From JAYPUG01 sp038117265 (GTDB lineage Bacteria > Pseudomonadota > Alphaproteobacteria > UBA6615): a stretch of DNA of 40,769 bases. The translations under genes were made by a program, and so were the position numbers. Location: NCBI GenBank assembly GCA_038117265.1, contig JAYOFO010000015.1:1-40769 (forward strand), in the 5' to 3' direction. How positions within the stretch are numbered: position 1 is the stretch's first letter; each line of letters opens with the position of its first letter. A model generated the notes under the pieces. It was not told the origin of the DNA. It saw nothing but the letters and a program-made list of their open reading frames with translations, and made no database searches. Below are positions 16,309 through 25,159 of the stretch, one piece after another.

Positions 16309-18126
16309 TCAGATTCCCGTCTTCCGCAACGTCCCCTTGGCCGCATAGCCGCGCGGGGTGTAGGCCCGGTCGCGTCCCGATTGCCGGGTTCGACGCGACT
16401 GGCTGTTGCCGATGATGACGACGGTCAGCATGTCGATCGTATCCAGCGCGAGTTCGCCGAGCGGCACGATCGAGACCGCTTCTCCCGGACGCGCCAGGTT
16501 GCGCGCGATCACAACCGGCGTGTCGGCGGGCCGGTGCGCCAGCAGGATGTCGCGGGCGGCGGCGAGCTGATGCCGGCGGCGGCGGCTCGCGGGGTTGTAG
16601 AGGGCGACGACGAAGTCGGCCTGCGCCGCGGCGGCGAGGCGCGCCTCGATCGCCGGCCACGGTGTCAGCAGGTCCGACAGCGAGATCGCGCAGAAATCGT
16701 GCCCGAGCGGCGCGCCGGCGCGCGCGGCAGCGAGCTGCATGGCCGAGATGCCGGGGAGGACATCGATCGCGATGCGGTTCCAGGCCGGATCGTCGGCGGC
16801 GTCGAGAAGTTCGAACACTAGCGTGGCCATCGCGAAGATTCCCGGGTCGCCGCTCGAGACGAGCGCCACCCGTTTTCCTTTGGCGGCGAGCGCGAGCGCG
16901 TGCCGGCACCGGTCCTCTTCGGCGCCGAGATCGAAATCGTGGCGCACCTTGCCGCGTGCTGCCGCGCCGAGCAGGTCGATATAAGGCCCGAAGCCGACCA
17001 GGTCGCTCGCCTGCGTGACCGCGGCGTCGGTGGCCGGGCTGCGGTGTTCGGCGGCGCCCGGCCCGGTGCCGACGATGGTGAGCGTGCCGCGCGGCATGCC
17101 GACCGCTTCGGGGTCCAGCGCGGATGTGCGGGCCAGCGCGCAGGTGGCGCGTGCGGATTTGTGTTTCGCGACGGCCAGGGTGCCGCGGGGCCCGCATGCG
17201 GCCAGCGCGGCGGCCTCGGCCACGCCGTGGGTGCCCACCTCGCGGAACACCACGGGCGACGGGTTCTCCAGGCGCGGCGTTTCCGCCTCGAGCCGGGCAG
17301 CGTCGAAGAACCGGGCCGGCCGTCCCAGATGGGCGGCAAGCGCGTGCACGGCCGGCTCGTCCATCTTCACGTCGATCGAGGCGACCAGCGCGACCGATTC
17401 GCGTGCGAGCCCGTGGCGGGCGAGGGTTTCGTCGACCAGGCCGATCAGCTCGCCGGGTTCGCAGTCGCGTTCGCAGCCGACGCCGAGCGCCAGGGAGGGC
17501 GGGTGGAGCACCAGCTCGTCCGACGCCAGGCGGTTGCTCCGGTCGGTGATCCGCACCACCCGCGTGCCCTCGGTATCGGTGGGCATGGCTGCCAGCCAGT
17601 CCGGCTCGCCCGCCTCGACCACGACGATCGGAAAGGCGCCGGCGAGCATGTCGGCCATGATCGACTTCGCCGCCTCGGGGTTCGCCACGCTCCAGCCGGG
17701 CGGCGGGTCGTCGAGGGCGAAGCCGAGGTCGGTCTCGCCCGCCGTGGTGATCGCGGCGTGTCCGCCGGTCACCGCGGCGATGCGCCGCGCGAGCGCGTTC
17801 GCGCCGCCGTGCCCGCCCAGCACCGGCACGACGCTGGCGCCGTCGCTCGAGACCGCGATCACCGGCGGCTCGTCGCGCTTGCCCGCTAGGTGCGGTGCGA
17901 GGATGCGAACCAGGATGCCCGCCGCGCAGATGCCGACGATCGGGGTGCCCGCGCGATACAGCTGTGTCAGGTGCTTGCCGGTGTCGGTGAACGTCACATC
18001 CTTCTCGTCGGTGCGGCCGGCGAGCCCGTGCAGACGGGCGCCCGGCAGCACGTCGCGCAACCGGCGCCCGAGCATGGCCGCCTGCGGCGTCAGCGCGACC
18101 AGCGCAATCGCGGGTGCCCTGCTCAT
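16309..18126 (-). CDS. cobJ: CbiG-CobJ fusion: cobalt-precorrin-5A hydrolase / precorrin-3B C17-methyltransferase
   Basis: A 605-residue two-domain protein. Residues 1 to about 335 are CbiG-like. They include TDEKDVTFTDTG, GICAAGILVRILAP, PVLGGHGGANALAR and a CobE/CbiG C-terminal part with GVGCERDCEPGELIGLV and VASIDVKMDEPAVH. From about 350 the CobJ/CbiH methyltransferase follows: TIVGTGPGAAEHRSPAT, DLVGFGPYIDLLG, VALVSSGDPGIFAMA, VLPGISAMQLAAARAGAPLG and YNPASRRR. CobJ contracts the ring while methylating C17; CbiG opens the lactone and releases acetaldehyde in the anaerobic pathway. The ATG overlaps the cobI stop (ATGA). It is the last gene of the cbiX operon. Confidence 0.95.
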   Translation of the reverse strand: MSRAPAIALVALTPQAAMLGRRLRDVLPGARLHGLAGRTDEKDVTFTDTGKHLTQLYRAGTPIVGICAAGILVRILAPHLAGKRDEPPVIAVSSDGASVVPVLGGHGGANALARRIAAVTGGHAAITTAGETDLGFALDDPPPGWSVANPEAAKSIMADMLAGAFPIVVVEAGEPDWLAAMPTDTEGTRVVRITDRSNRLASDELVLHPPSLALGVGCERDCEPGELIGLVDETLARHGLARESVALVASIDVKMDEPAVHALAAHLGRPARFFDAARLEAETPRLENPSPVVFREVGTHGVAEAAALAACGPRGTLAVAKHKSARATCALARTSALDPEAVGMPRGTLTIVGTGPGAAEHRSPATDAAVTQASDLVGFGPYIDLLGAAARGKVRHDFDLGAEEDRCRHALALAAKGKRVALVSSGDPGIFAMATLVFELLDAADDPAWNRIAIDVLPGISAMQLAAARAGAPLGHDFCAISLSDLLTPWPAIEARLAAAAQADFVVALYNPASRRRRHQLAAARDILLAHRPADTPVVIARNLARPGEAVSIVPLGELALDTIDMLTVVIIGNSQSRRTRQSGRDRAYTPRGYAAKGTLRKTGI

Positions 18127-18830
18127 GCCCAGGCCGCGCCGCGCCGGTGGATGAGGATCATCGAGAAATAGGGTGCGGCCCCGACGGCCGGGTCGTCGAG
18201 GCGGGCGACCGTCTGGTCGGGCATGGTCGCGTGGGCGACGTAATGCGCGCTCGCCGCGAGGCCCAGATCGTCGAGCAGCGCGCGGATGCGCGGCAGGTGG
18301 CGGCCGAGCTTGATGATCGCGGCGGCATCGCACCCGGCGAGCCGGTCGCGCAAGACGGCATCGGGAAGGGTTGCCGGCAGCACCGACAGCACGTCGGCGC
18401 GTGCGGCCAGTGCCGTGCCCGTTGCGGCCGCGCACGCGGTCAGCGACGAGATCCCCGGCACCACCTCGACCGGCCAGTCCTCGGACAGACGGGCGAACAG
18501 GTACATGAACGAGCCGTAGAAGAACGGGTCGCCCTCGCACAGGATCGCCACATCGCGCCCGGCGGCCAGGTGCTCGCCGATCTCGCGCGCCGCGGCGTCG
18601 TAGACCGCCTCGACCGGGAAGCGGTCGGTCGAGAGCGGCATGCGGACCGCGATTTCGATGGCATCGGCCGGCAAATGCGGCGCGGCGATGCGGCGCGCCA
18701 GGCTGTCGCCGGTCTCGGGCGCCGGGTAGGCGATCACGCCCGCACGGGCGAGGATGCGCGCACCCTTGAGGGTCATCAGGTCGGGATCGCCCGGGCCGAC
18801 ACCGATTCCGTAGGCCGTCCCGCTGCTCAT
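18123..18830 (-). CDS. cobI: Precorrin-2 C20-methyltransferase
   Basis: SAM-dependent methyltransferase converting precorrin-2 (or cobalt-factor II/sirohydrochlorin) to the C20-methylated product. It has 235 residues. Seen are YGIGVGPGDPDLMTLKGAR, VAILCEGDPFFYGSFMYL, VVPGISSLTACAA and AAIIKLGRHLPRI. The start at 18830 overlaps the cobL stop as ATGA, and the end overlaps the next gene in the same way. Sequence alone does not tell whether it prefers metal-free or cobalt-bound substrate. Confidence 0.95.
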   Translation of the reverse strand: MSSGTAYGIGVGPGDPDLMTLKGARILARAGVIAYPAPETGDSLARRIAAPHLPADAIEIAVRMPLSTDRFPVEAVYDAAAREIGEHLAAGRDVAILCEGDPFFYGSFMYLFARLSEDWPVEVVPGISSLTACAAATGTALAARADVLSVLPATLPDAVLRDRLAGCDAAAIIKLGRHLPRIRALLDDLGLAASAHYVAHATMPDQTVARLDDPAVGAAPYFSMILIHRRGAAWA

Positions 18831-20047
18831 GGCTTCGTGCAACTCCACTGGGTGACGGCCATCGCCGGACGCCAGCCGGTCAGGCCGCCGACGGGTTCGG
18901 CATGGCTGACCGCGATTCGGGTCAGCTCGCCGCCGAGGCGAGCATATGCCGCCAGCAGCGCCGCCTCGCCCTCCAGGGTGACGGCGTTGGCGACCAGCCG
19001 TCCGCCGGTCGCGAGCCGGCCGTACACGGCGTCGATCAGGGTCCCGTCCGACAGCCCGCCGCCGATGAACACCGCATCGGGGTCGTCGAGCTCCGGCAGG
19101 GCGCGGGCGATATCGCCCGTGACGATGTCGAGAAAGGGCGTGCCGAGCCGGCTGGCGTTGGTCGCGATCATGGCGCAGCGCGACGCATCGCGTTCGACCG
19201 CCGTCGCCCGGGCGCCCTTGCCCTGCACGTCCTGGGCGGCGCGCAGCCACTCGATCGCCACCGAGCCGCAGCCCGCGCCCATATCCCACAGATGCTGCCC
19301 CGGCATCGGCGCGAGCGCGGCCAGCGTGGCCGCCCGGACCACGCGCTTGGTCAGCTTGCCGTCATGGACGAAGGCGTCGTCGGGAAGTCCTGGCACGGGA
19401 GCGTTGGGGCGTGCGCCGGGGCCGGCGAGGCATTCCACGCCGATCGTGTTGAGGTCGCGCACGCTGCCCGAGACCCACGCGTCGGCGGTCCCGTCGCGGC
19501 GGCTCTCGCCCGGCGTTCCCATTTCCTCGAACACGGTAATCCGGCTGGGGCCGAACCCGGCATTGCGCAGGAACGCGGCCACCTGTTCGGGCGTGGTGCC
19601 GTCGTGGCTCAGGATCAGCAGCCGGCGACCGGGCAGTATGTGATGGTTCAGAAGTTCGAGGGGGCGACCGTGCAGAGTCAGGCAGGTGCAGCCGTGCAGC
19701 GGCCAGGCGAGGCGCGCGGCGGCGAGGCTGAACGCGCCGGGGGCCGGCAGGATCGCCATGTCCAGGGGCGCGAAGTGGCGCGCCAGGGTCGAGCCGATGC
19801 CGAAGGCCATCGGGTCGCCGGTCGCCAGGACGACCACGCGCTTGTCGCGGGCCGCCTGGATCGCGGCGACGATGTCGTCCAGCGGGAATTCCCAGATCCG
19901 CTTCTCGGCGCGGTCGTTCGCTGCCAGCGCCAGGTGGCGCGCGCCGCCGACCAGCAGTTCCGCACCCTCGACCAGCGTGCGGGCCGCCGGCGAGATGCCG
20001 TCGAGGCCGTCCGCCCCGATGCCGACGACGTGGAGCCAGGCGCTCAT
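18827..20047 (-). CDS. cobL: Precorrin-6B C5,15-methyltransferase (decarboxylating)
   Basis: A 406-residue fusion of CbiE- and CbiT-type domains. Together they methylate C5 and C15 and remove the C12 acetate carboxyl group. The N-terminal domain (about 1-215) has HVVGIGADGLDGISP, LLVGGARHL, VVVLATGDPMAFGIG and GTPGESRRDG. The C-terminal Rossmann methyltransferase (about 230-406) has the SAM-binding segment LWDMGAGCGSVAIEWLRA, AVERDASRC and DAVFIGGGLSDGTLIDAV. ATGA overlaps couple it to cobH upstream and cobI downstream. Length and order match aerobic-type CobL. Confidence 0.95.
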   Translation of the reverse strand: MSAWLHVVGIGADGLDGISPAARTLVEGAELLVGGARHLALAANDRAEKRIWEFPLDDIVAAIQAARDKRVVVLATGDPMAFGIGSTLARHFAPLDMAILPAPGAFSLAAARLAWPLHGCTCLTLHGRPLELLNHHILPGRRLLILSHDGTTPEQVAAFLRNAGFGPSRITVFEEMGTPGESRRDGTADAWVSGSVRDLNTIGVECLAGPGARPNAPVPGLPDDAFVHDGKLTKRVVRAATLAALAPMPGQHLWDMGAGCGSVAIEWLRAAQDVQGKGARATAVERDASRCAMIATNASRLGTPFLDIVTGDIARALPELDDPDAVFIGGGLSDGTLIDAVYGRLATGGRLVANAVTLEGEAALLAAYARLGGELTRIAVSHAEPVGGLTGWRPAMAVTQWSCTKP

Positions 20048-20685
20048 GGCGCGGCGACTCCGCGCGCGAGCGCGTTGACCGCGGCGGCGGCCAGCGCGCT
20101 GCCGCCGTGCCGTCCATACAGGGTAACGAAGGGCGCGGGCGCCGCTTCGGCCAGGGCGGCCTTGGCCTCTGCCGCGCCGACATAGCCGACGGGCATGCCG
20201 ACGATCAGCGCCGGTGCTGGCCAGCCGTCGGCCAGCCCCTCGAGCAGCCGGAACAGCGCCGTCGGTGCGTTCCCGATCGCCACCACGGCGCCGGCAAGGA
20301 AGGGTTCCCAGAGTTCGACCGCCGCGGCCGAGCGCGTCGTGCCCGTCCGCTTCGCCGCACCGGCCACCTGGCCGAGCCCGAGGGTGCACACGATCCGGTT
20401 GCCGGCGGGCAGGAAGCCGCGGGTGATCCCCGCGGCGAGCATGCGCGAATCGGCAAGGACCGGCGCACCGGCCGCCAGCGCGGCCTGGCCGGCCGCGATC
20501 GCGCCGTTCGACACGTCGATCTGTCCGGCCACCGACGGATCGCCCCCGGCATGGACGATGCGCGTGGCGAGCGGCCGCGCCTCCTCCGGCAGGTGGGCGA
20601 AGTTTGCATCGCCGGCGGTCGCCTCGAACGAGGCGCGGTAGATCGCGTCGGGATCGCGCAGATAATCGTATCGGGGCGTGCTCAT
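20044..20685 (-). CDS. cobH: Precorrin-8X methylmutase
   Basis: Moves the methyl group from C11 to C12 to give hydrogenobyrinate (or cobyrinate). It has 213 residues. The catalytic His is in TRIVHAGGD, and DVSNGAIAAGQAALAAGAPVLAD, GITRGFLPAGN and GMPVGYVGAAEAKAAL follow the family pattern. The usual Cys of the family segment around the catalytic His is replaced by Gly here, which is not known to matter. It lies 30 bases downstream of cbiX and overlaps cobL by 4. Confidence 0.94.
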   Translation of the reverse strand: MSTPRYDYLRDPDAIYRASFEATAGDANFAHLPEEARPLATRIVHAGGDPSVAGQIDVSNGAIAAGQAALAAGAPVLADSRMLAAGITRGFLPAGNRIVCTLGLGQVAGAAKRTGTTRSAAAVELWEPFLAGAVVAIGNAPTALFRLLEGLADGWPAPALIVGMPVGYVGAAEAKAALAEAAPAPFVTLYGRHGGSALAAAAVNALARGVAAP

Positions 20686-20715
20686 CGCCGGACTCGGGTT
20701 TCTGGCCGCTCCCCC

Positions 20716-21804
20716 TCAGTCGCCCTCGGAGGTGAGGGTGCGCGGCCCGAGCGGATGATCGGCATGGGGGTAGGTATGGTGTCCATGGCCGTGCCCATGG
20801 TCGTGGCCGTGATCGTGGTCATGACCGTGTCCATGGTCGTACCCGTGCCTGTGATCGTGCGCGTGGCCATGATCGTGCGCGTGATCGTGTGGATGGTCAT
20901 GGTCGTGGTGTTGGTGACCCGTGCCGATGCCCTCGACATGGTGGTGATGGCTTTCCTGCGGCAGGCCGACCTCGTCCTCGAAGCCGAGGACCTGCTCGCG
21001 GTACTTGCACATCTGGCAGTTCATCAGGTTCGCACCGTTGCGGATCTCCTCGACCCGGTCGGCGAAGGTCTCCAGCACCAGCGGGTGGTCGTTGAGATAG
21101 CCGGCCTTCACGAACTGGATGTCGGGATGCTGCGCCGCTACCCGGTCGGTGTGTTCGTAGATCCGGTCGACCAGGATGCCGGTGAACAGGAAGTAAGGGA
21201 ACACGACGATACGGCGGAAGCCGAGCCGAACCGCGTGTTCCAGCGCGGGCTGGACGAGCGGGAAGGTGACGCCGGAATAGGCGGTCTCGCCCCAGCCGAA
21301 GCCGATTCCCTCCCAGAGCATGCGCGAGACCTTCGCGACGTTGGAGTTCGCGTCCGGGTCCGATGCGCCACGCCCAACGGTCACCAGCAGCGTCTCCTCG
21401 ACGGGCACCGCGCCCAGCTCGGCATCGGCGCGCGCGACCGCTTCGCGCACGCGGTCGCCCGCGGCGCGGATCATCTTCAGATCGATGCCCAGTTCGCGCC
21501 CGTAGATGATCTCGATGCCCGGGTGCTGCGCCGCATAGGTGTTGAGGACCGACGGGATGTCGTTCTTGGCGTGGCCGGCGGCAAAGAGCATGCCGGGCAC
21601 CGCATGGATGCGGGTGACCCCGCGCGCGATCAGCTTGTCGAGCCCGTCGCGGATGATCGGTGTCGCGAATTCGAGGAAGCCGAGCTCCACCTCGCGGTCC
21701 GCGTATCGCGACCGCAGCGCCGCGGCCACGGCCGCGAACTCGCGCACGGCGCCCTCGTCGCGGCTTCCGTGGCCACACACCATAATTCCGAAATCGTCCG
21801 ACAT
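20716..21804 (-). CDS. cbiX: Sirohydrochlorin cobaltochelatase, long CbiX with MxCxxC motif and His-rich tail
   Basis: Inserts cobalt into sirohydrochlorin, the early chelation step of the anaerobic pathway. It has 362 residues with two homologous CbiX halves. The first carries the metal-site His in VCGHGSRDEG and the second begins TVGRGASDPDANSNVAK. After them comes MNCQMC at about residue 262, matching the MxCxxC motif that binds a 4Fe-4S centre in Bacillus CbiX. The last 80 residues form a tail of His-Asp-His-Gly repeats, then LGPRTLTSEGD. ATG 21804 is supported by AGGAG 5 bases upstream. It heads operon B. Confidence 0.95.
   Translation of the reverse strand: MSDDFGIMVCGHGSRDEGAVREFAAVAAALRSRYADREVELGFLEFATPIIRDGLDKLIARGVTRIHAVPGMLFAAGHAKNDIPSVLNTYAAQHPGIEIIYGRELGIDLKMIRAAGDRVREAVARADAELGAVPVEETLLVTVGRGASDPDANSNVAKVSRMLWEGIGFGWGETAYSGVTFPLVQPALEHAVRLGFRRIVVFPYFLFTGILVDRIYEHTDRVAAQHPDIQFVKAGYLNDHPLVLETFADRVEEIRNGANLMNCQMCKYREQVLGFEDEVGLPQESHHHHVEGIGTGHQHHDHDHPHDHAHDHGHAHDHRHGYDHGHGHDHDHGHDHGHGHGHHTYPHADHPLGPRTLTSEGD
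20760..20945 (-). repeat. His-codon-rich degenerate repeat in the cbiX 3' end
   Basis: Short degenerate units built on CATGAC/CATGG encode a His/Asp/Gly tract within cbiX. The composition differs sharply from the flanking coding DNA. Such tracts can change in length by slippage and store or buffer metal ions. Confidence 0.8.
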
Positions 21805-21841
21805 CGTCACTCCTGCGCTTCGCCGCAATAGACCATGCCGG

Positions 21842-21859
21842 CCCCCATTGGCCAAGGGG
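21842..21859. promoter_or_regulatory. Dyad between divergent cbiX and cbiB
   Basis: TTGGCCAA (21848-21855) is a perfect 8-bp palindrome flanked by CCCC and GGGG with one unpaired A. It lies in the 141-base divergent region that must hold the cbiX and cbiB promoters. No B12 box is found in this region. Confidence 0.3.
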
Positions 21860-21945
21860 CAGCCGGGGGAAAGGCGGGGCGTAGCCGGATTTCCGCACGC
21901 GCCGCCGATTGACCCGGCGCGCTGCCGCCCGCACCATGCCGCGCC

Positions 21946-22941
21946 ATGCTGCTCGCGCCCGACTCCGTCCTGCTCGCACCGCCCGTCATCCTGCTGGCGG
22001 CGTTGCTGCTAGATGCGATCTTCGGTGAATTCGGCCCGCTGTTCCGGGTTCTGCCCCATCCCGTGGCGCTCATCGGGGGGCTGACCGGCTGGTTCGATCG
22101 CCGGCTCAACCGCGAGAACCGCAGCGTCGGTGCGCGTCTTGTGCGCGGTGCGGTGGTGGCGCTGCTGATTGCCGCGCTCGCCGGCGGGGCAGGTTGGCTG
22201 ATCGCGGAGTTCGCGCGCACCGTGCGCTACGGCTGGATCGCCGAACTCCTGGCCGTGACCCTGCTGGTGGCCCAGCGCAGCCTGTTCGACCATGTCCGCG
22301 CGGTGGCACGCGCGCTGGAGCATGACGGGTTGGCCGGCGCACGCGAGGCGGTTGCGCGGATCGTGGGGCGCGATCCCCATTCCCTCGACGAACATGGCGT
22401 CGCGCGTGCCTCGATCGAGAGCCTGGCCGAAAGCTTCGCCGACGGGGTCATTGCGCCGGTCTTCTGGTACCTGCTGTTCGGCCTGCTCGGCCTGTGCGTC
22501 TACAAGGCGGTCAACACGATGGACTCGATGATCGGATATCGCACAGTTCGGCACGCCGCGTTCGGACGGGTGGCCGCGCGCCTCGACGATGCGCTCAACT
22601 ACGTGCCGGCGCGCATCGCCGCGCTGCTGATCGTGATTGCCGCTGCGTTCGTGCCGCGCGGGCACCCGCTGGCCGCGCTGCGGGTGATGGCACGCGATGG
22701 CGGCCGGCACCGCTCGCCCAATGCAGGCTGGCCCGAGGCGGCGATGGCCGGCGCCATCGGTGCCGCGCTCGCCGGTCCGCGCCGCTATGCCGGCGAGACC
22801 GAGAACGAGCCCTGGATCGGTGCCGAATTCCCCGCCCGGATCGGCGCCGGCGAGATCCGCCGGGCCCTGTTCGTGTTCGTGGTCGCCTGCCTGGTGAACG
22901 CGATGATCGTCGCCTTCGTGGGAAGCCTGGTCCTGGCCTAG
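21946..22941 (+). CDS. cbiB: Adenosylcobinamide-phosphate synthase (integral membrane)
   Basis: Attaches (R)-1-amino-2-propanol O-phosphate, or the free amine, to adenosylcobyric acid. It has 331 residues and several membrane spans. Family motifs are HPVALIGGLTGWFDRRLN, SLDEHGVARASIESLAESFADGVIAP, YKAVNTMDSMIGYR and RSPNAGWPEAAMAGAIG. It is also called CobD in Pseudomonas denitrificans nomenclature. It is a single gene, divergent from cbiX. Its TAG stop shares CTAG (22938-22941) with the stop of the convergent hydrolase relic. No clear Shine-Dalgarno precedes the ATG. Confidence 0.95.
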   Translation: MLLAPDSVLLAPPVILLAALLLDAIFGEFGPLFRVLPHPVALIGGLTGWFDRRLNRENRSVGARLVRGAVVALLIAALAGGAGWLIAEFARTVRYGWIAELLAVTLLVAQRSLFDHVRAVARALEHDGLAGAREAVARIVGRDPHSLDEHGVARASIESLAESFADGVIAPVFWYLLFGLLGLCVYKAVNTMDSMIGYRTVRHAAFGRVAARLDDALNYVPARIAALLIVIAAAFVPRGHPLAALRVMARDGGRHRSPNAGWPEAAMAGAIGAALAGPRRYAGETENEPWIGAEFPARIGAGEIRRALFVFVVACLVNAMIVAFVGSLVLA

Positions 22942-23651
22942 TTCGCCTTCGCGGCCGTCGCGCCGCGCGCCCAGGCAGCGACCCGGTTGAGCCAGACCGG
23001 GTTCGGCGCATAGAAGGTGCCGAGGCCCTGGCCGACCTCGAGCACGACCTCTTCGAAGGTCAGCTGGGGCGCCTTCTCGACGGCCTCGCTGCAGGTGCTC
23101 GCGATCCGGTCGGCCTCGTCGAAGATCGACAGCATGCGCCCGCGCATCTTCGCGGCGTCGTTCTTGAGGAAGCTTTCGTAGGTGATGCGGAACTCGCTCT
23201 TGCCGCAGCCGGCCATGACGACGAGGTTGAGTTTCGGCTCCTTGGCCAGCACGGCGACGATCAGCGCCATCTGGCCGCCCTTGGCGAAGCCCGCGGCGGT
23301 GATTCACTCGGCCGGAACCCCCTTCGCGATCAGCGACTTGACTTGCGGGATCACGCGCTCGCGCGCGTACTTGCGCGGGTTGGTCTTGTCGCGGCGCAAA
23401 TGGCTGATGACCTCCAGATCGCACGCGGCGAGCGCGGCGATAATCGCGTCGTACTGGAACGGCCCGCGCCGCGGATGCGGTTCGGAAAGCGGGTTGGTCT
23501 CGGGCCAGACACCGTGCATGTAGATCAGGTAGTGCCGGTTCGGGTCGACCTGGGCGGGCACGTCGCCATGCACCTGTCCCGCCGCGGCGGGCCCGCCGAA
23601 TGCCGAAACGAGAAGCGCTGCGGCGATCAGACCGCGCAGCGAGTGAATCAT
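22938..23651 (-). pseudogene. Secreted alpha/beta-hydrolase-like gene with one in-frame TGA
   Basis: One reading frame of 237 codons plus stop is interrupted by TGA at 23304-23306 (codon 116). The N-terminal half has a signal peptide (MIHSLRG, hydrophobic core, AAAG), then HYLIYMHGVWPETN and a KSLIAKGVPAE end. Straight after the TGA the frame continues ITAAGFAKGGQMAL, the expected nucleophile elbow, though the usual Ser of G-x-S-K-G is Ala here. The rest, up to NLVVMAGCGKSEF and beyond, is undamaged. AAGGAG lies 7 bases before the ATG and the gene starts 3 bases after cobQ, so it is transcribed at the end of operon C. It is either a recent pseudogene, a sequence error, or two expressed fragments. 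Confidence 0.75.
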
Positions 23652-23654
23652 CTT

Positions 23655-25148
23655 CTACTCCTTGGCGCGCCGGGCGATGTCGAGCAGGCGCGCGGTATCG
23701 ATGTGCGCCTCCATATGGTCGGCCAGACGGTCGAGCGCAAGGTCGATGCGTTCCTCCCAACGAAATACAGCGGGATAGCGGGGTGCGATCCGCCGCAGGA
23801 CCGCGTGGCGGAAGGCATCGGCCGCGAACAGGCCGTGGACGTAGGTGCCCATGATACGGCCGTCGGCGGACGTGGCGCCGTCGGGCGCGCCGCCGGCGAA
23901 GGCGACGAAGGGACGCGCGGTGTCCGGTCCCGACGTGCGCCCCATATGCATTTCGTAGCCGTGCCCGGCCGCGCCGCTGCGCGCCTCCGTGCAGGCGACG
24001 GGCGCAAGGGACTTGGTCCCGCCGATGACGGTCTCCACGTCCAGCAGGCCGAGGCCGGGCGTCTCGCCCGGCGCGCCCTCGATGCCGTCGGGATCGGCGA
24101 CAGTGCGCCCGAGCATCTGGTAGCCGCCGCACACACCGATCACGTGCGCGTCGCGCGCGGCGGCGGCGGCGATGTCGGCGTCCCAGCCATTGTCGCGCAG
24201 CGCCGCCATGTCCGCGCGGGTCGACTTCGAGCCGGCGAGCAGGATCAGCTGCGCGTCGGCGGGCAGGCGTGCGCCGGGCTCGATCAGGCGGAGCGCCACG
24301 TCGGGCTCGGCAGCCAGCGGGTCGAGGTCGTCGAAATTGGCGATGCGCGGCAGGCGCGGCACGGCCACCCGGACCGCCGCAGCGGCCCAATCGGTGCCGT
24401 CGTAGCGGCCGGTCAGCGAGGCGGTGTCCTCGGCCGGCAGGTCGCGTGCCGCATCGAGCCAGGGCACGATGCCGAGCGAGTCGAGCCCGGTGTGGCTGCG
24501 GATCACCGGCAGCGCGTCGTCGAACAGGGAGGCATCGCCGCGGAACCGGTTGATGATGTAGCCGGCGAGGCGTGCGCGCTCGCCTTGCGACAGCAGGGTC
24601 CAGGTGCCCACCAGGGCGGCGATCACGCCGCCGCGCTCGATGTCGCCGACGAGCGCGACGGGTAGGTCGACGGCCTCGGCGAAGCCCATGTTGGCGATGT
24701 CGCCGGCGCGCAGATTGACCTCGGCCGGGCTGCCGGCTCCCTCGACCAGCACCAGGTCGGCGTCCGCGGCGAGCCGGCGGTAGGCGGCGACCACGCCGTC
24801 GAGCAGGTCGGGCTTCATGGCGTGGTAGGCGCGCGCGTCGGCGTTGCCCGCGACCCGGCCGTCCAGCACCAGCTGGGCGCCGGTGTCGGTCTGGGGCTTG
24901 AGCAGCACCGGGTTCATGTCGGTGGTCGGCGTCAGGCCGGCGGCGCGCGCCTGCAGGGCCTGGGCGCGGCCGATCTCGCCCCAGGCTCCGCCCGCAGCGC
25001 CGTTGCCGGGCGCGATGGCCGGGGCGGCGTTGTTGGACATGTTCTGCGGCTTGAAGGGGCGCACCGCCAGCCCCTGGCGTGCGAACAGGCGGGCCAGCCC
25101 GGCGACGATCAGCGACTTGCCGACGTCGGAACCGGTCCCCTGGAACAT
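23655..25148 (-). CDS. cobQ: Cobyric acid synthase
   Basis: ATP- and glutamine-dependent enzyme that amidates side chains b, d, e and g of adenosylcobyrinate a,c-diamide. It has 497 residues. The N-terminal P-loop domain begins MFQGTGSDVGKSLIVAGLAR and has RPFKPQNMSNNAAP, NPVLLKPQTDTGAQ and LVLVEGAGSPAEVNLR. The glutamine amidotransferase domain has the nucleophile Cys in GVCGGYQMLGR and a His in GTYVHGLFA. ATG 25148 is listed, but a CTG overlapping the cobO stop as CTGA (25163), with AAGGGG upstream, would add five residues and keep the coupling seen elsewhere in the operon. Confidence 0.95.
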   Translation of the reverse strand: MFQGTGSDVGKSLIVAGLARLFARQGLAVRPFKPQNMSNNAAPAIAPGNGAAGGAWGEIGRAQALQARAAGLTPTTDMNPVLLKPQTDTGAQLVLDGRVAGNADARAYHAMKPDLLDGVVAAYRRLAADADLVLVEGAGSPAEVNLRAGDIANMGFAEAVDLPVALVGDIERGGVIAALVGTWTLLSQGERARLAGYIINRFRGDASLFDDALPVIRSHTGLDSLGIVPWLDAARDLPAEDTASLTGRYDGTDWAAAAVRVAVPRLPRIANFDDLDPLAAEPDVALRLIEPGARLPADAQLILLAGSKSTRADMAALRDNGWDADIAAAAARDAHVIGVCGGYQMLGRTVADPDGIEGAPGETPGLGLLDVETVIGGTKSLAPVACTEARSGAAGHGYEMHMGRTSGPDTARPFVAFAGGAPDGATSADGRIMGTYVHGLFAADAFRHAVLRRIAPRYPAVFRWEERIDLALDRLADHMEAHIDTARLLDIARRAKE

Positions 25149-25159
25149 GATCGCCGGGG

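Noticed and set aside
20755..20945. Repeat tract considered as a CRISPR-like or tandem-repeat array.
   Set aside because: The units are short, degenerate and in frame, encoding the His-rich tail of CbiX; there are no spacers.
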